Source: Saccoglossus kowalevskii (Eukaryota > Hemichordata > Enteropneusta > Harrimaniidae). Taken from it: a DNA stretch of 53,971 bases. Below are positions 34,815-48,100 of the stretch, piece after piece. Each line of letters begins with the position of its first letter. The first letter of the stretch is position 1. The position numbers and the translations under genes are program-made. A model generated the notes under the pieces. The model was not told the origin of the DNA. It made no database searches and was given only the letters and a program-made list of their open reading frames with translations. Where the stretch lies: the NCBI RefSeq assembly GCF_000003605.2, contig NW_003149274.1:187216-241186 (forward strand), written 5' to 3'.

Positions 34815-35038
34815 TTGCCGACTTCTGTTTGTACAAGTTCTGAAATAATGTCTGGTTGGTTGTGAGCAGATGACAGATTACGACACGCCAGAGAAGTAGT
34901 AGTCCGGGTATGTATGCCCGTATCGAACCCTTCAGACAGGCCACTGATCAAGTAGGATACGAAATAAGAGTCAGGGTGGTTCAAAAGTCCATGTTGAAGC
35001 CTTGAAATGTTCACTGGAGTAGGCACACCTGAATGTTG

Positions 35039-35721
35039 TCAAACTTGTTTCTGGTTGTCCTTCTTTTGGCACTGGATAGCACAGTGGTCGTTGGCATGGC
35101 AAGACAAGCACAAATGAGCAAAGATGCAGTTTGGTTTGCTACATCCCTTTGTCGAATTAAAATTATTACACAGTTCTTTTCCCTGGAAGGCCACACGTAG
35201 CCGACCTATTCTGTCAAGTGTATTGTTATTGCCAGCAGCCAGTGGGATGTTCTGATTAGGCACTTTCCTTGACGCATCAGCGCAGGAAATGGCAGAATGG
35301 CCAACACCCCTACAAGTAGAACAGGAAATAGCGCGACATCCGGCGAAAATAGAGCAGTAAAGTTGGTTTTCACGACGCGACCAGTCCACTTTCACGTTAT
35401 GGTTTAACAATAGAGCCGTGGCTCTCGCAAAGAATTCAAGGTGATACTGATAAAAAGTCGCACCACCAAAACGGGACTCCACTCCGCGATGTCACGTTCA
35501 TATGCATTAAGTTCCTGTCGGCGTGCGGGATAAGCCTCACACATCACGTTTTTGTAAATGCCGAAGGTCAAAATAAATTCGGAAATAGACAGTGACTGCG
35601 AAAGTCTGTTATCCGTAGGGGCACGCAAAGTAAAGGCCTCATCTCCGGCGAAAACGTGGCGTTGAGTCGCACTTTGATTAAAGCCAGGGATGAGTAGGCA
35701 GGCTAAATTAATGTCTAGCAA
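35039..35721 (-). pseudogene. Gag-like zinc-knuckle frame of the DIRS-like element
   Basis: Two overlapping frames (35721-35404 and 35482-35039) join near 35480 by a frameshift. The second has cysteine clusters C..C...GH...C, then C..F....C....C.F.H.C..C...H....C, typical of gag proteins of DIRS/Ngaro elements. It precedes the reverse transcriptase on the same strand. Confidence 0.7.
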
Positions 35722-36787
35722 GCTCTACGTAAGGCAGGTCCCCCGAAGAAATGCCTCGAGTCTGTAGCAGGTTAGAAACCAATCATGGCTTCAGGAAGGT
35801 CGCATTTGTTGTCGTTACCTCGTTCTCGATCAGTTGCGTTTGTGTGTTCGTTACTCAACTTCCGCTTGGAGTGCCGTTCATTACTTCCTGTACAGATGGT
35901 CGATTCAGGGCTCATACCAATAATTGAATTTCCATAGACGACAATGTTAACATATGACCAGATTGCTATATGAAAATGATGAACAAAGTTGAAAACATGG
36001 CTCAAAATGGGAAATCAACATGCCAGTAATCAACCACTTTAAAACAACTAACATGTTGGCCAGATCAAATCCTTGCAAATCTCAGGTAAACAAGCCACAC
36101 CTACTGTATTTGGATTGCACCTAGAGAAATCACTGGAAAACACCAAGATTATTAGAACATTCAAATACACACAGAATAAACTCACAGGTACACAGTCGCT
36201 AAGTAGTAAACAAAAGACCACATGTTGGTCTCACCTTTGACCCAGGTGGTCACGCCCTCAAACAGGGAGCACCTGAGAAAAAAATATTTAAAAAAATTCA
36301 CTGGTTCTTGCAAGGTATTTAAATTGTTTGATTAGCGGCATGAGACCTTCAGTTGGGGAACGGTTGACGAATTCTGCGCTGCAATCAACTTGGATAAATT
36401 TGCAATTGAGGCTTGTAAGTCATTGATCATCGCCGGAGATGCTAGTTGTACGTTCCCTGTTGACTCAATTGTACCATGCTATGGGCCTGGTTGAGCGACG
36501 GTGAATCATAAAATCAAGCTCAAAGGTTCCATGTCCTTACAAACCCACACTTGGCACAAGTGAACACGTAAACTCCAAATAAATCGCAGATAGAATGGCG
36601 TTTCAATACAAACATAACGCAACTATATTAAAAATTACTCCAAAGCGTGTCGTCACGATGGTACGACGTGTAAGTGTACTTTAGTAAGCGCATATTATTA
36701 ACAAATACATTAAAATAACATCTAGAATATGCTGGAAATGATTCAAAAAAGTGAAATCATACTACAATTCATTAAAAAGTTATTATT

Positions 36788-39136
36788 CTAGTTTACCAAG
36801 AATTTTATGTTGTCGATGACTGAATAAAGGGTAGAGCCGTGGTTATCACACAAAGTCGTAACTACAAGACTCTTAGCCACGTCCTGTAACCTTGTACTTG
36901 ATAGTTTTGGTAGGGCATACATGTTTGTCAAATGGAACTGGTTATCTCGTACGAAATCACAATCCAAGTATTGGTCATAGCAGTCACGGTAAGCGGCGAT
37001 CATGGTGAGTTCGATTCCTTTACACGTGTTCTCGTCTTTCTGGTATTCAATCCACATGGCATTCATCACGCAATCTTGCACACTTTGTATAGATATGCCA
37101 CCCTGTAAAGAAATAAATAGTTATGCTATTTAAAAAAAATATACAAAACATGTAAGAGTGGTTCATCCTTTATAAATGTGACAGTCAATCATTCTTACTA
37201 CGTACGCCTGTTGTTAGAAAAACTGTACATAGTTTTACAATGATACTGTCACAGTGTAGTATTGTTATATTATCTAGACATGTTTCACTAAGCCTTGAGA
37301 AGTTTCGGCAGGAGAAATAAACTCGCACGAATTATAATAAATTAAATATACATAGCTACACTCAATGAAATCACGTTGATCGTCTAGTCGTCTATTTGGT
37401 ACTCACTGTAGCTTTCAGGTATTTTTTGTATTTGTTTTCTTGTTCACAATAAACCTTTCCAAAGGAGAGAGCAAATCCCGATGGATCACACGGAAATCGG
37501 TTCTCAAAGCAATCGAAGAAGGCACAGTTACCGCCAGTAGCTAAATCCTCACAGGAATCGCCGCTACCTATAAATAATTGAAAGTGAAAAATGGATAGAC
37601 TTAATAACACGTCCATGCTTATTGAGAAAGATTTATATAATATCTTAAATACATGAGTATAATAATCCAACATAAAGTTATTTACATTCTCTGAATTTTG
37701 CGAATATGTTAGGATGGGTAATTGTTAATCTTGCAAATATTTGTACCGGGGATTACCAGAGACATGTGCACATAAACACATGTACATGAAGTTAAGAGTT
37801 TTATTAGTTATAGGTGCAGTTAACCTTCATGGAAAGAAAAATGAAGAACGATTTAAAAGAAAGGTGCCGATTAAATATATCTGAGTTAATGTAACTTTTA
37901 CGACATTCTATCCATAATCGGATCGACAAATATTGTTGGTGTCAACGTGAATTAGGTATGCCCACTCACAATTATTTCTGCACTTGATTCCACAATTCGG
38001 ATTGTTCCAAACCGTGTGTACAAACGTCGTAGAGAAAATTGTAGAAAACATTGTGTTTGAATTTGACACCTGGGCGAGCATAGTTTGTTGTTTTAAAGGA
38101 TGACGTGAAACATATAGTTTGTTAAGCTATAACTAGTATATTTATTGTAAACGACAAGTTACGTGTTGTTTTTTTCCTTCAAAGAAATCTATTACACTCT
38201 TAATCAAAATGACTTACTAGATTTGGAATTGATTGAAGGGGCTCCTTCCACCATTTTCATTTCAATTGCATCCATAATTGTTTGTAAAACGTCGTCATGG
38301 GTATGGAAACCACTGCGATGGAAATACAGAGTCAGTTCCTCTACCTCTTCCTGCATAAATTCCAAAAGAACGCTGTCCGGATCCGATTCTACTGCAGCAA
38401 CTAAATTATCTATGCTCGCTTTATAGTCGTCTAAGTTGTCGGAATCTTTCAGGCGATCAAAAAAGCTATTTTCCTCGGACGAGGCTGATCGGCGTTTATT
38501 TGACTGGTTGGGCTCAGCCTGGTTCGCACATGACTTGTAGTGCTTTTTCCCGTCGTCAAACATCTTTTTGCATTCTGTAGTACTATATGTCTGGTTCAAC
38601 TGTTTATATTCATCCAACATCTTTGAAGCAACACACGCGAATATTGCCTCACGGTCGGATAATATGTATCGGATCTAGAAAATGAATAACATTGCAGCAT
38701 TGACATAGTTTTAAACTAAATACAGCGTGGGATATACTGGAGAAAAGCCAGTTGACAAGTCGAAAAACATTATTCGAAACGTTAATCGAACAGAACAAAC
38801 AACTAGCAGCGCTTTACCAAAAAAAAAACTATATTTAAAATCAATTACAGCGACTTGTTTTCAATGTTATAGATTAAAATGCGATAACATCCGAACAGAT
38901 AAATTCAGTCCCATTTGCCATTACATTTTTGTAAACTAATATACACAACATGAATCACCATATAGCACTTCACCCTTTCCCTATTAATCTACCTACCGAT
39001 TCGAAGAGTCCCTGACATCTGCTATACAGTACGCCTCCAATGTCATACTTAGAGCATGTACTATGTCGCTCGCTAAAACATTTGAAGAAATCACAGTCGC
39101 CATTATTAGCTTTATCTATGCAGGCGTGTTCGATAC
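36788..39136 (-). other. Gene C stanniocalcin-like domains 1 and 2
   Basis: Each domain is two exons. The first exons (38997-39136 and 37407-37567) carry C-x8-C-x4-C-x6/7-C-x12/13-C ([11 protein letters not shown] and [11 protein letters not shown]). The second exon of domain 2 (36788-37102) has C-x15-C-x13-C-x6-C, identical in spacing to vertebrate stanniocalcin 1 as I know it. In domain 1 (38218-38674) the C-x13-C pair is kept but other cysteines are lost, and an acidic helical segment ([13 protein letters not shown]) follows. Stanniocalcins are secreted and dimeric with roles in calcium and phosphate handling; here the domain is a duplicated C-terminal tail on an enzyme, so its role is unknown. 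The stop is TAG at 36788. Confidence 0.74.
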
Positions 39137-42100
39137 CTGTGACGAAAATATAAAACAATTCCAATCGATAGTGATATTTAAATATTCAATGAGTGTAATC
39201 TATAATCATAATTGTATACTAGTTATAACTACAAGTATAATTTATTACTGATATTACATTATTACAATAATGGTGAACATTGTAACCATTGTTTACTTTT
39301 CCCTCCATGCCAGCAGTCAGGACACAATCATTCATGAACGTGTAGTAGTACAAAATACGTAATTGTTTCGCCACAAAAACAAGTTCAAATTCAGGAAAAT
39401 TGTAAAGTTTCTGCTGTAACTTATTTTAGTACATGTTTTTTTTTTCGTCTCCCCAAATAGCTCCCAAAATACATAAAAATCTACATTTATGTACTACAAT
39501 ATTTTTTTTTGATAATAATAGTTTTGTTGTGTTTCGCTGTTCTGTATTTTCTAGATGCCAAAAACCGATATTTCGTCAATAATGTAATTAACGCTATGAT
39601 TTGCCGATGCTCATTTCATTTTACCTGTGCGTAAAACAGCCACTTCGCTCGTTCCGCCGCATAGTTGACCTTTTATTGTACCCGTGCAAGGCGTCGCACA
39701 ACGCGACCTATCCACTAGATTGCTGAAAAAACACAGAAATAATGTATGTGCGATTCCAAAACCAGAGTAGTGATATGATGATTTGGGGTTTATAAAAATG
39801 CTTTAAACAAACTGTTTTGGGGTACACAGGAGAATTTCAACGTGAAGCAAGAACCGAAGTAGCGGTCATTGTCTACAAACTTGTAAACTGTCTCACCTAA
39901 ACTGTTGATCGTTTCCACAAGAACACGTGTCTCCTTTAGACAAGCCAGCATACTCGTACCCTTCTTTGGTGCACTTAGCCAAGCAATGCTGTGGATACAT
40001 TCTTTCTTGCGAGGTTACTTCATGGTTAAATGAAATTGTCTTACCCTCTACACAACCGATATAACCTACGGATAAATTGGTAAGATGATGTTTATGTTAC
40101 TAAGATTTTGTAAGTTAACAAATCGCACACAATGGTAAATCCGAGCGTGTGTATACTTGCTATTTTCCACGCAGCAACAACGTTCTACGATTATGATGAC
40201 CAAAATCAAAAAACACGAAAAGGTAGGTAAATCGTTTCTTGGCTCCAGCTTTAGGGAAGTAATATCTACCATCACACATTGATTACATAAATGCTTGCCT
40301 GTTTCGTAAATTGAATTACGAAGATTCCCGCCACAATATATTCCTTCAACAGAATTGCGACACGTATGAGAACACTCCGAGGGACTATTAGCTTTTCCAT
40401 ATTTCCCATACGTGTCCCCACACCAACAACTCAACTGAGACGAGGTGTACTGCAGCCCTGCATAGACATATGCTCTTGATCGGCAGTAAGATAGACATGT
40501 TCTAACTGATGATATATCCAGCGACGTTGATTTGTGATCCATGTCTGGTGAAGACATTTGGTCCACGTAACACCCAAGCGTATGAGCTGCAAAGATAATA
40601 AGTCTTATACCTTACACATATAAATTACGTATGAAATGTTTGCAAAGTTTGAAATGCAAGCATCAATATATAATAATAATAATAAACTGATAAACTAATT
40701 AACTGCATTGTTGCGACTTGCGTTTTAACTGCAAACTGGCCCCACTTGACAAATAAAGGTATTCAAATCGAAATCAGTTCAGCATCATAAAGTACAAAAT
40801 TAAACATTTTATATTTTATTTTCATTTGATAGTCATCGTGAACATTATATACCACTATATTGCCGTACAGACGCGCATATATTGTGTACTTCACATGTAC
40901 AATTATTAGTAACATTTTCTTAAACGGTCAGTTATGTTATCTTACAGTGCTGTACGTATTAGTACAGTACAGTCATAATAATTGTTACTATAGAATTATT
41001 AGTGTTGAGATTACCTTTGTCTATTCAAAAGCTAAAATACTAACTTCACAATTGTTCAATTTCAGATTACACACCTGCTGAACCTAATGAGACGCTCAAG
41101 GTCAGGAAGACAAAATCTCAAAGTGAACAACACAGTTTCACCTTACGTTATTATTCGCATATTCACACGTGATTACTACTCACCACAGAAAGGATCGTCG
41201 CCAGTTGTAGATAAATGATATAGAGACGGGGGCGTCGAATTGACCGCATAGTAACCCATGCGTTGACAAGAGACAGAGGTACATTTCTTGCAACTACTAG
41301 TATTAAAATACAAAACAAGTTAGTTGAAAGGTTATAAAGACATGATTAATCAAAGAAACCTTGGAAACAACTTCCGTGAACTAAGATTGTATTCACTCTA
41401 TTAGCATATCTTCAAATCATTTATGTCTAATTTTGTCCATAGCCTCATCTCTGTCATTTAAATATCTTAAAAATGATGAATTGATAATTTAGTAAAATGA
41501 CAGCATCATTATAGTATTGATTGCAAAGTTATGCTTACCATTTGAGTAGCATGACCATATATGGTCAATTGTTTCTAACTAAAAATATGCTTTACATATA
41601 ATATTTACGCATAATAATAAGGTCACATTGCCACTTATGACCACGTGATCAATGAGTCTTGTGCAATTCCGCCCGTACAGCATTGCATGTGTATATCAAC
41701 AATAGTTCTCTAAAATTATAATTATGCATATTAATGATGTGACCATATATGATCTTGTGTGAGTTATTTACATTTTTAGTGTAATGCCGTTATTGTGGCA
41801 CTGGTTGCATGTCCCTGTCCTCAAGGGCGTTGGTCGTCGCGCCACGCATGCGCGAGATATGGGTCTCATGTTGTAAGGTAAGGAAGGAGTCATCAACGGT
41901 CAAAACTCGTACTCGTAATTCCATTGGAAGAGTGCATTGAACTATGGAAAAGTCGATGTTTAGCAACACAACTATCCGCCGCCCTTTCAAAATGGCTTGA
42001 AATATAAGTTATGCAAATGAGGTCACATTGACCAATTCATGCAAATCGTGTAATCCATATGCTTGGGTTCCAACCTCGGCGTAATAGGGTATGTCACATA

Positions 42101-45100
42101 TTCAAGAGTATCAATGTACCAAGTTTCATTTAAATGTTGTGAGTGATACTGGAGATATCAGTGGAACATCCACAAATTTGCTAATTTATGCAATTAGGAT
42201 ATAAGTTTTAATGAAAATCAGCCCTAAACCAAACATTAGGATTAAGATCTAATTGTCTAATTATTATAGACAGATTTTAACCCAAAACTAATCAGGTCTG
42301 AGCATTGACCAAGTGCAAATATGAACCACGTTTCATTGAAATTAGTTCTTGAGATGTCAGTTTGATTATTCAAGGTTATTAATATGCCAAATTATTATAT
42401 CTATGCATTGCCCTAGGGTATCGATGGATTAGGTTTTATTAGAATTCTATGCGTAGTTTGTGAAATATCCATGGAAAGCTAATTATTATGGAAATTAAGT
42501 TATTAATATGCACAGATTTCAACAGAAAACTAATCACATCTGTGCTTTGTCCCACACGATGTTTTTTGGTGAAAGAGACATACACACATAAACACACAGG
42601 TTAATTAATAAATTATAATTTGTTTTTTGTACATTCATTCTTGTATACGTTTGTTCGTTCACTCACTCACTCGCTTACTCACTCGCTCAAACACTCACTC
42701 GATTAGTTGTTCTTTTGTGTAAGAATAGCCCATATACCTTTTACTCTTCAGCTGCAAAAGACTGTCACAATTATCTGCCGTGAAAGTACATCGAGAGTTG
42801 ATAGAAGCAGTGAACAGGTCGCCAGCTCTCCCGTGGTCACAATAAAAATAACACCCAGGTTGGTCGTTACCACCATTGGGATAAAAATCCACGTCACCCA
42901 GGGGCTGCAAAATATCAGTAATGTAATTACTGATATTTAATTACGCTATAAATACTAACTGCAAAGGTAGTTTTCATGAATTCCAAGGCATTGTTTTAAA
43001 TTCTAAATTAGGTTCTAGGGTATACTATGATACAGTGCCGGTTACCTGGTATATCCCCAACGGACCCCAAATATTATTAGACTTATCCTTCGCCTCTGTC
43101 GCGTCCGTGTGGATAATATCCACGAAAATAGCATCTTCCTTTCCAAGACAGTATACTCCTGGCGTTCTCTTGCCACCCGCAGTGCTAGGGTCCTCCAGAA
43201 AATTGGGTCGTGCTGGATCCAAACCTGAAATTACGTCGATATGTTATTATTCATTATTTAACAACATGCATTGACATTTTTACATTTTTTTCTTCAATTT
43301 TTATTTTTAATTAAACATTCCTGTGTCATCAGTGTCAATTTGTAACGGCCTTCCCCGAAATGTGGACACTGAAAGCATGGCATATACGCTAAATATATGC
43401 CAATGCAAGTGAAAAACGATGGCCGCGGAGTTCAGGTCCAGGTCTCTAGAAGGCGCCATGTATTGACGTTCGGATTTGCAAGCGAACTTCAGGAATTACG
43501 TGTGTCATTCCCAATAATATTGTGCGTAGTGCGTCATAATTCCATGGAGTTATATACAAATAAACAAATGTTCAAAATCATAGCTATTGTTGCATTAAGA
43601 TTTCTTGCAAGCTACATTGTGTGGAACCTAGGGTATGGAAAGGATTGCAAAAAAATCGAAATATATTGCCTCATACCTGATGCAGTTGCTTGTTGTATCA
43701 GCATCAATCTTATTTCTTTGTGAATTTTTTTCCAAATATCCTAATTTTGTATGTATGAACAATATTCACGTGGTTCAATGAACGTCATTATATACCTACC
43801 GCCCTGTTACTATAAAATATTAGTATATTATTTGACCATATTTAAATCACCCATTTCTCTCCATAAAGGTCCGTATAATCAATGGGCGGTGGTCGTCGCG
43901 CCACGCATGCGCGAGATATGAGACTCATATGAACAAAGATGGCGACTTTGACTGTTGTGCAGACCAACGAGTATAAACTAAGACGTTACTAAGCTGTAAC
44001 TATGACATATCTTTGGTGATTGGAAAAGGATTGATCAAAGGAGTCACCGACGTAATTATTGCACGTTACACCCAGGTATTCGTACTCGTAATTTTCACGA
44101 GAAAAGCGCATTGAAGTGTGGGAAAATCAATGTTTATCGACAACAAATGTCGTACATGCACCCGCGACGGCTACCGCCCTTTAGAGAAGCAAGAGTAATA
44201 TTTGAATACATGTGTTCATCTTCCGACTGTGACTAAATGGCTACAAAAAAAACAATAAAGTATATGTTTTTGTCTGTATCTGTTTTTTGTGAAAACAAAT
44301 AGATTTTGCAATTATGGTTCTGCTATTTTTCATAATTCCTCATAGTTCGTTTTTCTGTTAAATTGAATGTGTCTCAGCAGATGTATTCGTGCGCCACGTT
44401 TTAAAAAGTTAAGTGTTGAATTTCAAGATTCAGTTTTAGTCGCATCCCCCCCCCCAAAAAAAAAACTATCACTAAGCTAACGCTATCGTAATATGAAAAA
44501 CATAAACTTCTAGAAAACGTCGATGTACTTACAGATATGCTTACAAAAAGCCGTAAAAAACTTGTAACCCTGCGACAGGCAAAGGCTTGTAAAACAAAAC
44601 AGCAAGAACGTCATAAGATTCATAGACTAAACAAAGCGTGACTGACTGCCATTCGTTTTTCTTTCTTTCTTTCTGTCTAAAGTCCCTTGGCCTATCAAAA
44701 TCATAATTCACGCAACGGTGAGATGATTAACAAAATGTCACCTGTTTGACCCCAAAGACGCACTTTGGTTTAAAGTCAACCGACTTTAGAATGACTTCCA
44801 GGCAGTTCGAAAATTTCAGAATCATTTGCCATACTCAAACATGCCAATGTTCTTAAAAACAGTATGATTCAACTAAAAAAATACGATGATTTCAATGACA
44901 GACGTTTATTTTTTTCGAAAACCAGAATATGACTTCGAATACAAGCCTGGTCTACCATTTCCGGTCTTGGATGATTTTCAGACGTTTGCCAAACTGAAAC
45001 ACGCCAATGGTTCTGAAAATAGTATGAATAGTATGAATAATATTTGAACAACAAATGTTTTAACGGGCGAAAAAAATGCTGACCCAAAACAAGTCGACGC

Positions 45101-48100
45101 GATTTTCAGAAAGATAGAAAATTTCGAAATCACAACTTAAACACTGATTTGCCAGACTAACAAACCCCAACGTTTTTGAAAATAGAATGATTTGAATAAA
45201 AATTATCATAATTTGCGCAACGTATGTTTCATTTAGACAATTAACAATTCCAGTACGTATATCAATTGTCGTTTACCCAATAGCTAGTAGCCAGTGCAGT
45301 AAAAAATAATAATTGTTTGCTCCCACTCAAACATAAAAGATGTACATATCAACATTGCAAGTGGTGAATAAACATTGCATTGTCTTGACTAAACTTGTGG
45401 TGTTTATTTTTGTAGATACTAGCATGATGCGAGTAACGTTCCCTTGCCTCTATCTCTTCGGAAAAGCTGAATTTTAACCAACTTACCTGACATTATATGT
45501 CATTATATTTGAAAACTCTCGCTACTGTAGTATATACTTAGTTGCCAGCCTCTAAACTGACTCACATAGCTCCATATTCGTTGATCCAACGACTTAACTA
45601 GATATATTTTTACTTGTGATTCAGTGCTTGTGCCAGCTGCATAGCTGGATAATTATGTTGTTCATTGACTCTATCTGTGATGCGTCGTCAGATTCGCACG
45701 GTTTCGTGGAAGCCGACAATCTATGGCCGTCTCAGCGAGCCCGGGCGTGATTGTGTTAGGAAAAACTGTAGTTATATTGAATGATTTCATTGGGCTGAAT
45801 CTATCAATCAGTGATTTTGTAACGACATAAGTATAATGGTAAATCGTCGGCCGAAAAAATGAATATTTGCTGGCGAATATGTCTGCAATGATCCACCAAA
45901 CTTGAATAAAATTCACCAGTCAGTCAGTCAGTCAGTCAGTCAGTTAGTCAGTCAGTCAGTCAAGTCATTCGAGAAAAGTCATTCGTTCATACAATCAGGC
46001 AGGCAAACAGTTGCCTACTGGCAGTGACTCACTCACTGGTCTTTCACTCATTTTCCCTCACCAACCGAATCATTCAGTCTTAAACACTTACCGGAAATTC
46101 TGCCAATACAAGGGTGACCTTCACAGAAGAACTCTCTCACCCATTTCCCAGTTATACCGCTTATATGTGCACCCAAACTGTGTCCAATGAGATGGATATC
46201 AGAGAAATCCAAATTAGTCGACGTCTTGCTCCGCAGGAAATCTATAAATCGTTTGATGCGACTGGCAATGATTCGTGTGTTACTTGAAGCTTGGTCGTAA
46301 CTAAACGGATTCAAAAACTGAAATTGAGTTTCAAAGAAAAGAGAATCATTATATTTCCGTTGCACTGGGGGCATATGATAAAAATTCAAGTTTCACACTT
46401 TCCCCAAATTTTATTTTCCGATGTTTTCATTACCTAATTGCCACCTCACATCCAAGTATGAATTCAACTGTAAGGATATTTATCAAATACGTTCTGCAAA
46501 ATTACCGTGGAATGTGATGATTACGTCATGTCTAGTGTTTATAAATCTAGCCCAAATCGACAATCCCGCTTAAATTCATATTTCTTAAACTTATATATAA
46601 AAAGAAAAACGCTAGCACCCGGATTTATTTATACGCACACGTGATTCGAGCACAGTTGTTCTATGTTGCAGTTTTCACCCATTACCCCTCTGTAATAGCG
46701 TTTTTGGGTAATATATGGCTAAACAGGTGGTTTGCTGTTGGAAGCAACATGTAGTTTAATGTGATATGTACACGAATCAGGTGTGCTTTCTACAAGTCAT
46801 TGATCACACGTGCACCGTGACATCACACAACCCGCGATGGGGGCTGCAGGAAAACCACGTAATACTCGCCAAATTCGCAGTATTACTTTGTTAATATGTG
46901 GCAACTCGGACGCTAAGGCCGACCTAACAACCCGCCAATTAGCGTCACCATAGCCGTCATTTACCTATCAGTGGTGATTTAAATGCGACGTGAGAAGCAT
47001 ATATATATATATCTATATACCGTATGTGAAGCATCGTCCCAGTCAACAGTTATTACGTTAAAATCGCCAACTTCCAGCAGCTTTCTGACCATGGTGATCA
47101 CCCACGTAGCCGTTCCCTTGTCGGAAAAGCCGTGAACAATAAACTGGAATAGTAAAAGAAAAAACAGAAAATAACTTACAACGCTTACCAATTTGAATTC
47201 AACAGCAAGTCGCCGTATGCATTTCGTTAGCACTCCTTCAATCATATTTCTAAAACGTGAGAGAATGCCGCTCTTATGCTGAGAGAGATGGGTTTATGTC
47301 ACAGACCCAAAGAAATTGTGGTTTGCGCTTATATGTATAGTGGGCGTTCTGGGTAAATGTATACCAGCGTTCGTACTGAATTTTCAAATGCATGTACTCT
47401 TTTCTCTGAGAATTTCTCCATGAATATTCGAGTAAAAAATCTTTCATGTTTACGTTAATACTATATTACGTCATTACTGTACATTGTAACATTGTAACAA
47501 TGATGAAACTGTAACCACTAACTGTAAGTCTCAGGATAACATAACAATAACATAACAATAAAGGAAGCAATACAAATCATAATACATTTTGTTTTATGAT
47601 TGTGATAGGTTATAATGACTCCCTTCTGCGTTCAACAGCCTGGTGAACGCAAATGTGAACAATTAACCTACAAACCGTGGTGTATATGTAATAAGGATAT
47701 TATATATGTTATACTATATTCATGTCGAGCATTATAACTACTCCGAGTCACATCATGGTGAATACACATAACCAATCTCGAGACGTATACGAGAAAATTG
47801 TCAATAGTTTCACAACATATAATCGATGGTAGCGAGTCTAGATAAAGGCTGTGGTTAAAACCTGACCGAACACGAGATAAGTAAGTGGCTTGGGAACAAA
47901 ATCACAGACTGTAGCTGTCGTGCCGAACACCTGGCAAGGGGTCGGTGTATTTATCCAAACATACATACTAAATAATATTTAAGTTTTCAACAATAGACGG
48001 TTTGAAACCAATCAGGTTGGATAGCTTGGGCTGAATATAGACCTTACGTTTATGGGACTCTCGATTTAAAAACTGGGGATAGACTGGAAATGACAATGGT

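Larger units (their letters stand above)
32000..36600 (-). mobile_element. Decayed DIRS-like tyrosine-recombinase retrotransposon
   Basis: Reading on the minus strand from about 36000 the order is gag-like, reverse transcriptase, RNase H, tyrosine recombinase, the order of DIRS/Ngaro-type elements. Gag lies at 35721-35039 in two frames with CCHC-like clusters. Reverse transcriptase is the long frame 34814-33978, with YLLDDFL as the catalytic box. RNase H follows at 34030-33572 (ELFTDASGVGF, later FHCDNVAVENIIN). The recombinase runs from 33468 to about 32590. Frameshifts separate most parts and the element is not functional. A 15-base C run (32092-32106) and GC-rich sequence follow. I did not find the terminal repeats, so the outer limits are approximate. 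The element is intergenic, between genes B and C. Confidence 0.8.

Noticed and set aside
42000..42600. Loose repetition of TTTCATT-type phrases
   Set aside because: The units are too diverged to define a period by eye; probably an old dispersed repeat.
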